From assembly GCA_903858935.1 (NCBI GenBank), contig CAIOKO010000038.1:1-54703 (forward strand): a stretch of 54,703 nt of DNA, written 5' to 3'. A program made the position numbers and the translations under genes. Position 1 is the first letter of the stretch, and every line of letters starts with the position of its first letter. Under the pieces are notes generated by a model that did no database searches, was not told the origin of the DNA, and saw nothing but the letters and a program-made list of their open reading frames with translations. This document shows positions 43,221 to 50,738 of this stretch, piece after piece. This DNA is from an uncultured Schlesneria sp. GTDB taxonomy: Bacteria > Planctomycetota > Planctomycetia > Planctomycetales > Planctomycetaceae.

Positions 43221-45335
43221 ATGGAACAGCGGCGTTTTTTTACATTTTTTCTGATCTCGATGGCTGTCTGGATGACGTGGATTAACTTCGTCGTTCCCCG
43301 ATTCTTTCCGGAATTAAACAAGCCTGTTGCCAAGCCAATCGTCAAAGTTGATGGTGAACTTGAAGACAGGAACGTCGATGCCGATGGCGGCGCGACTTCG
43401 GATAAGTCGCCTGAGGCCAATCTTCAGCGAGACCCTGACGCAGCCCCCCTGAATGCCGCAGCTCTTGAATCACCAAAGCACGCATCATTGAATCTGCAGC
43501 TTGGGCCGGTCGATCCAGATAAAGAACCTGACGGTGTTCTCAATCAGCAGGTTGATGAATTCTTTCTGGCAACCAGTCTGAACAGCGAAGGGGCAGCAGT
43601 CGATTTCATCGAGCTGACGAATAAGAAACGCTATCCCGCATTCGGACACCGGGGTAACCGAGTTCGTGTGATTGGTAACACGGACGCTGAAAAACGATCG
43701 GGAAAAGAAACAACGTTAAAAACGTTCGCTTTGCGATCTCCTCAAATTGACAAGCTTTTAGGAAAATCGTCCCTCGCGACAGTCGCGTGGGAATTCATTC
43801 CCGAAACCACTCCCGAAGCTGCAGCACGTGCCGCGACATTCCGGTTCAAAACACCGGACGGCCGCTGGGAACTCACCAAGCACTTCGAGCTCAAACAACT
43901 GACTCACGACGATCTGAAGCGGGATGACATCGAGAAGACGTTTGTGGAAGGTTACGAACTCGCTCTGACGATCACGGCAAAGAACCTGACCGATCAGGAT
44001 CAGAAGTTCAGCTACGCCCTTCAAGGACCTGTCGGCGTCCCGCTTGAAGATGCTGAAAACTCGTATAAGCATCGTGATGTTCGAATGGGTTTCCTTCGTG
44101 ATGACGGCACGACACTCGATGAAAACAAGCTTTCCGCCATCGAGACCGTCAAAAAAGCGAAAGCGGACAAGACCGAGGTCTGGACGCGAAAGTTGAAGTA
44201 CATAGGCGTCGACGTCCTTTACTTTGCCGCGCTGGTAATGCCAGACGCAGATCAGGTCACCGCTTCGAAAGCCGTTGTCGCCAACGAAAACGCCTTGAAA
44301 AGTGAATATAGCGACATATCTGTCGAACTGAAGTCCGATGTGAAGGTCGCCGGTAACAGCGAAATTTCTCACAAATACAAGTTGTTTGCCGGACCAAAGC
44401 GAAAGGAACTGATGAGTCAGATTCCAGCCATGGCCGTTATGGACTATGGCTGGTTCGATGCCATCTGTCGGGGGATGGTCTGGTTGTTAAACATGTTCCA
44501 TCATCTCGGCTTGAGCTACGGCATCGCCATTATCTGCCTGACCGCCCTGGTTCGGACATTGCTGATGCCCATTTCCAAGCACCAGGCCGCCAATGCAGCA
44601 AAGATGAAAGAGCTGCAGCCAAAGATGCAGGCCAAACAGAAAGAACTGGAAGCGAAGCACGGCAAGGGGACCGAAGAGTACATGAAGGCCGCTCAGGAAT
44701 TGAGCAAAGAACAGCTCGGCCTGATGATGAGTGGCTGTCTGCCCGTCTTCTTGCAGTTGCCAATCTTCATCGCACTCTATCGGGCCATCGGCAGTTCCAT
44801 CGAACTACGCATGGAACCATTTCTCTGGTTTGAAAACCTCGCCTCGCCGGATGCACTTTTCCATTTCCCCACCCCTCTTCCATGGCTGGGATGGACTGAC
44901 TTCAATCTATTGCCCTGTATTTCGACCGGGCTGATGTTCATCCATCAAAAGCTGACGATGCCCCCACCAACAAACGAAGAACAAGCTCAGCAACAGAAAA
45001 TGATGAGCTTCATGATGATCTTCATGGGCGCCATGTTCTTCCGTGTGCCGTCGGGACTGTGTCTCTACTTCATTGCCACGAATATCTGGTCGATGACCGA
45101 GCGGTGGTTGTTTGAGCACCTCAAGAAGAATAAGCCTGTGATTGAAGTTGGCCCTGTCACAAGCCTGGCAACTCAACCGAATGCCCCCGGCAAGAAAGAA
45201 GAAGAAAAACCATCCGTCATAGGCGGAATTTGGGATCGACTACAGAAATCCGCAGACAATCAGATCACGGCGACGAAGCAGCTTGAAAGTAACTCCAACC
45301 GGGACGACAAGCGGAAAAAGAAGCGAGACAAATAG
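43221..45335 (+). CDS. yidC: Membrane protein insertase YidC
   Basis: This 704-residue protein inserts and folds inner-membrane proteins, alone or with the Sec translocon. The first ~35 residues hold the N-terminal helix (FFTFFLISMAVWMTWINFVV). A large periplasmic beta-domain follows (about residues 90-410) and then the conserved 60KD insertase core: YGIAIICLTALVRTLLMPISKHQAANAAKMKELQPKMQ and later SGCLPVFLQLPIFIALYRAIG with the substrate-groove region. The basic C-terminal tail (KRKKKRDK) fits ribosome contact. It is longer than E. coli YidC (548), mostly in the acidic linker after the first helix and in the periplasmic domain. It is followed by mnmE, in line with the common yidC-mnmE order. 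Confidence 0.95.
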   Translation: MEQRRFFTFFLISMAVWMTWINFVVPRFFPELNKPVAKPIVKVDGELEDRNVDADGGATSDKSPEANLQRDPDAAPLNAAALESPKHASLNLQLGPVDPDKEPDGVLNQQVDEFFLATSLNSEGAAVDFIELTNKKRYPAFGHRGNRVRVIGNTDAEKRSGKETTLKTFALRSPQIDKLLGKSSLATVAWEFIPETTPEAAARAATFRFKTPDGRWELTKHFELKQLTHDDLKRDDIEKTFVEGYELALTITAKNLTDQDQKFSYALQGPVGVPLEDAENSYKHRDVRMGFLRDDGTTLDENKLSAIETVKKAKADKTEVWTRKLKYIGVDVLYFAALVMPDADQVTASKAVVANENALKSEYSDISVELKSDVKVAGNSEISHKYKLFAGPKRKELMSQIPAMAVMDYGWFDAICRGMVWLLNMFHHLGLSYGIAIICLTALVRTLLMPISKHQAANAAKMKELQPKMQAKQKELEAKHGKGTEEYMKAAQELSKEQLGLMMSGCLPVFLQLPIFIALYRAIGSSIELRMEPFLWFENLASPDALFHFPTPLPWLGWTDFNLLPCISTGLMFIHQKLTMPPPTNEEQAQQQKMMSFMMIFMGAMFFRVPSGLCLYFIATNIWSMTERWLFEHLKKNKPVIEVGPVTSLATQPNAPGKKEEEKPSVIGGIWDRLQKSADNQITATKQLESNSNRDDKRKKKRDK

Positions 45336-45618
45336 TGCGGGACACGGCCTGCGCGAGCATCCCCCTCGCGGGGAAACTCGCTTGATGAAACGAATCAGGA
45401 CGGAAGTTTAAGCTGCTGGGGACAATTCGATTTTGGAACTGATCGCGACGATAGCGAGTGCCCCCCAGCGCCGGTGACGATTTTCGAAGGTAGGTCGAGT
45501 CTGGTATTTGTCGTAGGTTGACTATTGTGTTTGTCTTTGTCCCTGAGGGACACAAAACAAGTAAAGACGACAGGAAGACTTCGTAACACCAGATGATGTC
45601 GTAAGGGCACCCTGATCC

Positions 45619-47037
45619 GTGAACGCTATCGACCTTTCTGTCGATCAACCAATCGCCGCGCTGGCATCCCCTCCTGGCGGTTCCGCTCGCGGAATCGTGC
45701 GGGTTTCCGGGAACAACATCCGGAACGTTCTGGCAGGTTGGTTCGAACCTCAAGACATTGATGCATGGAATTCTGCTAAGTCGGCCAGGTCGCATGCGGG
45801 GATCATCCGCATGAAGGGCGAAACCCGGCCGATGGAAATACCGGTTCAGGTCCTGCTGTGGCCCAACCGCCGCAGTTACACCGGTCAACCGGTGATCGAA
45901 ATCCATATGCCCGGTTCCCCCTGCCTGCTGGAAGCGGTACTGAATGAAGTGTACCGCCACGGTGCGCGGCCGGCCCGACCTGGAGAATTTACGCTACGTG
46001 CGTTTCTTGCCGGAAAACTCGATCTGCTTCAGGCAGAAGCTGTACTCGGCGTGATCGATGCCAATGATCAGGCAGAACTGGAAACGGCGCTCTCGCAATT
46101 GGCTGGGGGAATCTCGACAAAGCTCAGCAACCTTCGTCGAGACTTATTGGAACTTCTTGCCGACCTGGAAGCAGGACTCGATTTCATCGAAGAGGACATC
46201 GAGTTTGTCAGCCGACAGGATGTGATTGATCGATTAAGTCAATCTCGACAGTTCGTCGATGGCCTGGTGCGGCAAACGGTCGAGCGGATGCAATCCCGCG
46301 TGCGACCCCAGGTCGTGCTCGCCGGCTTGCCGAACGCCGGCAAAAGTACGCTGTTCAATAAACTCGCCGGTTCGAATCTGGCTCTTGTTTCCCCAGAGCG
46401 CGGAACGACGCGTGATTTTCTCACCCGCGCAGTGAACTGGAATGGATTGTCATTCGACCTGATTGATACAGCAGGGTGGGAAGCCGACGCTCAAGGCATC
46501 GCTGCCGACGCTCAACAAAAGCGAATCTCGCAATTGAGCAGGGCCAATCTTGTCATCTGGTGCACATCAGCGTCACTCAGCGACGTGGAACGAGCGTTTG
46601 ATGATGAATTGTTGACGAACCAACAAGACAAAACATCCTCGACAATCCGCTTGATCACAAAGTCGGACCTTGTCCCCTCGACGGCCTGCGAGACGAAAGA
46701 GTCGACCACAGTACATTGTGATACCGTCCGCATCAGTGCCCTCTCCGAAGCGGGTCTTGCAGAGTTCGAAGTGGCGTTGCGTCGACACTTAAGCAACGGT
46801 CATGGGCGCAGCAGCCAATGGCTTGGAATGACTTCCGCACGCTGTCGTGAAACCCTGGACTCGCTGGCGAACGCACTTGAGCGATGCGAACGAGCAGCAC
46901 GAGCCCCTTCAGTCGGTGACGAACTGATTGCCGTTGACCTGCGAGAAGCACTGGATCATCTCGGAGTCATTCTCGGAGTGATCTACACCGACGATATTCT
47001 TGACCGTGTCTTCAGTAAGTTCTGCATCGGAAAATAG
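45619..47037 (+). CDS. mnmE: tRNA uridine-5-carboxymethylaminomethyl modification GTPase MnmE
   Basis: This 472-residue protein works with MnmG to modify wobble uridine 34 of certain tRNAs. The N-terminal formyl-folate-binding domain begins IAALASPPGGSARGIVRVSG. A helical domain and the G domain follow: G1 GLPNAGKST (about residue 235), G2 GTTRD, G3 DTAGWE and G4 TKSD. The C-terminus is the invariant FCIGK, whose Cys is needed for modification. Start is a GTG at 45619. The final 18 bp (47020-47037) are repeated at 49475-49492, and the interval looks like an inserted element. Confidence 0.95.
   Translation: MNAIDLSVDQPIAALASPPGGSARGIVRVSGNNIRNVLAGWFEPQDIDAWNSAKSARSHAGIIRMKGETRPMEIPVQVLLWPNRRSYTGQPVIEIHMPGSPCLLEAVLNEVYRHGARPARPGEFTLRAFLAGKLDLLQAEAVLGVIDANDQAELETALSQLAGGISTKLSNLRRDLLELLADLEAGLDFIEEDIEFVSRQDVIDRLSQSRQFVDGLVRQTVERMQSRVRPQVVLAGLPNAGKSTLFNKLAGSNLALVSPERGTTRDFLTRAVNWNGLSFDLIDTAGWEADAQGIAADAQQKRISQLSRANLVIWCTSASLSDVERAFDDELLTNQQDKTSSTIRLITKSDLVPSTACETKESTTVHCDTVRISALSEAGLAEFEVALRRHLSNGHGRSSQWLGMTSARCRETLDSLANALERCERAARAPSVGDELIAVDLREALDHLGVILGVIYTDDILDRVFSKFCIGK
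47020..47037 (+). repeat. Putative attachment-site direct repeat, left copy
   Basis: TTCTGCATCGGAAAATAG encodes the last five residues and stop of MnmE (FCIGK). The same 18 bp, with one mismatch (A to G at position 12), occur at 49475-49492. The last 18 bp of mnmE (trmE/thdF) are the documented attachment site of SGI1-type integrative islands. Confidence 0.75.
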
Positions 47038-47222
47038 GTTTCGGAATAGGGAAAAGAAGCGAGGGCCACTTTGTCGCTAACTATTGCCCTTGTTATGCTT
47101 ACGGAATGAAGGCGATCCATTCGACAGGCGACGGCTGTCATTGCTTGCACGGAATTCTGCACGGCATGCACACCTGACACATTTGCCGTGCTGTTACTGA
47201 GCTTTTTGGAGATCCCCATCCC

Positions 47223-49175
47223 GTGAAAATCATTGTTCTCAGACTCTTCGCCCTGTTACTTCTGCCCATAGCCGCTTTGCAAGCTGGCGAGATCGCTGTG
47301 TCCAGTCTCGATCTCTCTCTGGCCGCGAACTCCAGTGGCTGGCCAGCACGGGCCAATCTTTCGACCAGCGGCAAACCAATTTTGCTCGGTGGCAAGGTCT
47401 TCCCCAACGGACTTGGCAGTCACACAAAGTTCCGTCTGCTGATTGACTGTCATGGGACAGCGAAACGCTTTACTGCCAAGGTGGGCGTGGATGATGTCGC
47501 AAACAAACAGTATGCCTCTGTGATTTTTCGGATCGAAGGAGACGGAAAGAAACTTCTTATGAGTCCGGTAATGCGTCCGGGCGATGACCCGCTGCCGGTG
47601 GATGTTGATCTGACCGGAATTAAGCAATTGGTTCTTCTCGCGTGGAATGGCGAAGGCGGGGGCCAAGCCGATGACCACGCCAATTGGGCCGATGCCACAA
47701 TCATCTTCGACGGTAAAGCTCCAGCGACATTGGCCAGCGCTGAACCTCGAAAGATACTCACACCCCCGACCCCACCAACGCCTCGCATCAATGGGCCGGT
47801 TGTTATCGGCACGCGTCCTGGAAATCCCTTCCTGTTCTATGTCCCCGTCACCGGGGAACGGCCTTTGAAGGTGACAGTCGGTGGTTTGCCAAAGGGCTTG
47901 AGCCTTGATGAATCGAGCGGCATCATCACTGGCACGACTCTCGCCGCAGGCACTTATGATGTGAAGCTGACTGCGACTAATGCTCGCGGCAGCGCCACCC
48001 GCGAACTACGCATCGTCGCTGGCGACACCCTTGCGTTGACACCACCGATGGGTTGGAACAGTTGGAATTGCTTCGCCTCCAAGGTGACACGGGACGACAT
48101 CCTGCGACAGGCCAATTCGATGGCGACCAACGGCTTACGCGATCACGGATATGCCTACATCAACATTGATGATTTCTGGATGCCCAAAAATGAAGACATA
48201 GATCCCACCTTGCACGGCCCCGAACGTGATGCCAACGGCCGCATCAACAGCAACGCCCGCTTCCCCGACATGCCCGGCCTGACAGCTTCCATTCACAAGC
48301 TCGGACTCAAGGCTGGAATCTATTCTTCGCCCGGCCCTAAAACTTGTGGAGGTTGCATCTCCAGTTGGCGGCACGAGAAACAGGATGCGGAGCGTTTCGC
48401 AGAATGGGGCTTTGATTATCTCAAATATGACTGGTGCAGCTACAACCAAGTCGTATCGGGCAACTACGAGGATAAAGCCTATGCAAAGAAACCGTACATG
48501 GTGATGGGCGAGCATCTTCGCCACCAGAAACGCGACATCGTTTACAGCCTGTGCCAATACGGTATGGCTAAGGTTTGGGAGTGGGGTGACGAAGTGGGCG
48601 GCAACACTTGGCGCACCACGCACGACATCGGCGATTCCTGGGACAGCATGTCCAAGATCGGCTTCTCTCAGGCAGGACACGAACCATTCGTAAAACCGGG
48701 ATGCTGGAACGACCCCGATATGATGATCGCGGGTTGGGTTTGGGGGAGGTTCACCAATCTCAGCGACGACGAGCAATATACCCACGTCAGCCTTTGGAGT
48801 CTGCTGTCTGCGCCGCTGTTACTCGGCTGCGATCTCACCCATGTTGACGATTTCACGCTGAATCTGCTCGGCAACGATGAAGTGATCGAAGTCAATCAAG
48901 ACCCTCTAGGACGCATGGCTGGACGCATTGCCACTCGCGGCGAAACTCAGGTTTGGGCTAAGGCCATGTCGGACGGATCGTTGGCCGTAGGGTTGTTCAA
49001 TCTTGGCGATGAAGCGGTGCCTGTTTCCACAACCTGGAACGAACTGAAACTGAAAGGTCCACAGCGAGTGCGTGACTTATGGCGTCAGCAAGATATTGGC
49101 GTTCAAGAAGATGGTTTTACGACGCACATCCCACGCCACGGCTGCGTGTTGATTCGGGTGTCATCGTCGAAATGA
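47223..49175 (+). CDS. GH27 alpha-galactosidase with N-terminal NPCBM domain
   Basis: This 650-residue secreted enzyme removes terminal alpha-galactose from oligo- or polysaccharide. A signal peptide (RLFALLLLPIAALQAG) is followed by an NPCBM carbohydrate-binding module (about 23-170; LLGGKVFPNGLGSHTKFRLLID) and a putative Ig-like domain (about 195-268; KGLSLDESSGIITGTTLAAGTYDVKLTATNARG). The GH27 barrel then has LTPPMGWNSWNCF, nucleophile Asp in YLKYDWCSYN (about residue 403) and acid/base Asp in CWNDPDMM (about residue 497). A C-terminal beta domain (FNLGDEAVPVSTTWNELKL) closes it. Start is a GTG at 47223. It is the only gene of the putative island at the mnmE 3' end. Confidence 0.9.
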   Translation: MKIIVLRLFALLLLPIAALQAGEIAVSSLDLSLAANSSGWPARANLSTSGKPILLGGKVFPNGLGSHTKFRLLIDCHGTAKRFTAKVGVDDVANKQYASVIFRIEGDGKKLLMSPVMRPGDDPLPVDVDLTGIKQLVLLAWNGEGGGQADDHANWADATIIFDGKAPATLASAEPRKILTPPTPPTPRINGPVVIGTRPGNPFLFYVPVTGERPLKVTVGGLPKGLSLDESSGIITGTTLAAGTYDVKLTATNARGSATRELRIVAGDTLALTPPMGWNSWNCFASKVTRDDILRQANSMATNGLRDHGYAYINIDDFWMPKNEDIDPTLHGPERDANGRINSNARFPDMPGLTASIHKLGLKAGIYSSPGPKTCGGCISSWRHEKQDAERFAEWGFDYLKYDWCSYNQVVSGNYEDKAYAKKPYMVMGEHLRHQKRDIVYSLCQYGMAKVWEWGDEVGGNTWRTTHDIGDSWDSMSKIGFSQAGHEPFVKPGCWNDPDMMIAGWVWGRFTNLSDDEQYTHVSLWSLLSAPLLLGCDLTHVDDFTLNLLGNDEVIEVNQDPLGRMAGRIATRGETQVWAKAMSDGSLAVGLFNLGDEAVPVSTTWNELKLKGPQRVRDLWRQQDIGVQEDGFTTHIPRHGCVLIRVSSSK

Positions 49176-49474
49176 ATCCGCTCTCAAACGGGCGCAAACT
49201 AGGCGTTCTGATGACTCCTCACTACCCGGCAGATCTCTCTACTGGCTGCGACCATTTCGGTCGAACATCGAGCCTGTGTTTGATGAATTCGTCTCTATTC
49301 CAGTATTCGGAAATGAACACCGCTATTCGGCAGGAACAGCACGCACGGCATCTGCACGGTACGTCGTTCAAGGACGGCAAAAATGGCAAGATTGACACGC
49401 CTTGGAACGTCTCCCCCATCGAAAAACCCTGCAAAAACAAGACGTTTTTGCCATCCGTGTCAGGGCCGGACCTG
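49176..49474. other. Non-coding right flank of the putative island
   Basis: About 300 bp after the alpha-galactosidase gene without a supported gene. Open frames cross it on both strands but lack ribosome sites. A hairpin of GCAAAAAC (49431-49438) and GTTTTTGC (49444-49451) lies 24 bp before the right repeat and may be a weak terminator or a recombinase arm feature. Confidence 0.4.
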
Positions 49475-49492
49475 TTCTGCATCGGGAAATAG
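49475..49492 (+). repeat. Putative attachment-site direct repeat, right copy
   Basis: TTCTGCATCGGGAAATAG is 17/18 identical to the end of mnmE at 47020-47037. It is in frame as FCIGK-stop in a short open frame with no other MnmE similarity, and it lies 5 bp from the stop codon of glcF. Confidence 0.75.
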
Positions 49493-49497
49493 ACAGA

Positions 49498-50736
49498 TCA
49501 CGAACGTCGCTGAACTTCGAATTTCTCGCCCGGATCAAGCAACTGGATGACGTGACGGACTTCGAACGGCCTATTCACCAGACCGCCGGAACGAGCCGAA
49601 TTCCATTGCATCATGCAGACATGATTCGACGTCGCCAGGATGACCGGATCACCTGCGGCCTGATTGAGAAACTCCGATTTACGGGCCAGAATCTCGCGTG
49701 AGTTTTCCGGCTTCTGAATGTTGTAGACGCCACCCGAGCCGCAACAGTCACGAGCTTGTGGTGCTAATTCCCATTGATAACCTGTCGCATCCAGGACGCT
49801 CTTGGGAATCCCCGCCACCTTCTGGCCGTGGATCAAATGGCACGGCAGATCGACGTATACACGTGCGTCATCGTGACGAAGTGGCCGCGAAACAGGACCG
49901 ATCTCTCCAAGAAAACTGAGGACATCACGAACGGGAGCAACCCCTTTTAATGCTTTGCCCAGGGCGAGACCGCAACCGGATGAATTACTGACGATGGCAT
50001 CGACATTCAGCGTCCCAAACGCCTGACGGCTCCGCTGTTGCAGTTCATCGACACCATCGATTCCGGTATGTTCCTGGAACGCGCCACAACAGCCCTGGTC
50101 TGGCGGAATGACGACCTGAATGTTGTTTTCAATCAAAACGCGAATCGTGGCAAAGTTGATTTCGCGGAATAGCGATTCCATCAGGCACCCGGTCAGGAAC
50201 GCCACCCGAGGACCGTTTGGCTGATGCAGGCTCATCAGTCGCTGTGCATAATTTGCGGTAGACTGTAATGCCGCAGGACGACCTTGAAACAGAAACCGAT
50301 GCTTCAATAATCCCAATGTTCGCAACAGACGCGCGGGGAGCATCGTCGCGTTAAACAACGTCGGCCGTGCTGCCAGTGCGGCTGCCATTCTCAACAAGAA
50401 ACCAGGCTTTGACCGATTTGTCGCGACATGTTCGTGCTTGACCTTCTCGAAAATTTCGCCGTAAGGCACATTGGCCGGACAGGCCGATTCGCACGCAAGG
50501 CAGCCCACGCATTCGGACGTGTAAAAATCAGTCCAGGAATCGTAAGCCAGTCGCCCCTCCGCTTCCTCACGCCACAGGCGCAATCGACCTCGCGGTGAAT
50601 TGTTCTCATCACCCGTCAACTTATAGGTCGGGCAGACTTCCAGGCAAAATCCGCAATGAACGCAACTCGCCAGAAGATCCTGGTCAGGTGACACGCATTC
50701 GCCTTTGGCTGTCGTATGAGGGTTTGAAGCGGTCAC
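49498..50736 (-). CDS. glcF: Glycolate oxidase iron-sulfur subunit GlcF
   Basis: This 412-residue electron-transfer subunit of glycolate oxidase couples glycolate oxidation by GlcD to the respiratory chain. Two 4Fe-4S motifs are near the N-terminus (CVHCGFCLEVCP, about residue 25; CVGCLACESACP, about residue 76). Two CCG domains follow, with GCCGAFQEHTG and CCGSGGVYNIQ. Length and order match GlcF. It starts with a GTG 2 bp after the stop of the glcD-glcE fusion, so the two genes form an operon. Its 3' end faces the putative island. Confidence 0.92.
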   Translation of the reverse strand: MTASNPHTTAKGECVSPDQDLLASCVHCGFCLEVCPTYKLTGDENNSPRGRLRLWREEAEGRLAYDSWTDFYTSECVGCLACESACPANVPYGEIFEKVKHEHVATNRSKPGFLLRMAAALAARPTLFNATMLPARLLRTLGLLKHRFLFQGRPAALQSTANYAQRLMSLHQPNGPRVAFLTGCLMESLFREINFATIRVLIENNIQVVIPPDQGCCGAFQEHTGIDGVDELQQRSRQAFGTLNVDAIVSNSSGCGLALGKALKGVAPVRDVLSFLGEIGPVSRPLRHDDARVYVDLPCHLIHGQKVAGIPKSVLDATGYQWELAPQARDCCGSGGVYNIQKPENSREILARKSEFLNQAAGDPVILATSNHVCMMQWNSARSGGLVNRPFEVRHVIQLLDPGEKFEVQRRS

Positions 50737-50738
50737 GA

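Larger units (their letters stand above)
47038..49492 (+). mobile_element. Putative mini-island inserted at the 3' end of mnmE
   Basis: This 2,455-bp interval lies between the end of mnmE and the second copy of the mnmE-terminal 18 bp. It carries one gene, an alpha-galactosidase, plus short flanks. Deleting it would leave mnmE and the convergent glcF with stop codons about 5 bp apart, a compact ancestral-looking arrangement. No integrase, excisionase or replication gene lies inside, so it is either a decayed island or a passenger moved by an integrase elsewhere. The 18-bp identity is visible; insertion by an SGI1-like integrase is inference. Confidence 0.65.

Noticed and set aside
45336-45618. 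RNA gene or riboswitch between yidC and mnmE
   Set aside because: A few short stems can be drawn (GTCCCTGAGGGAC, for example), but no known RNA consensus or strong terminator is present.
49079-49492. A second gene at the right end of the island, ending FCIGK
   Set aside because: It overlaps the alpha-galactosidase gene out of frame and has no MnmE-like sequence except the last five codons, which are the 18-bp repeat itself.
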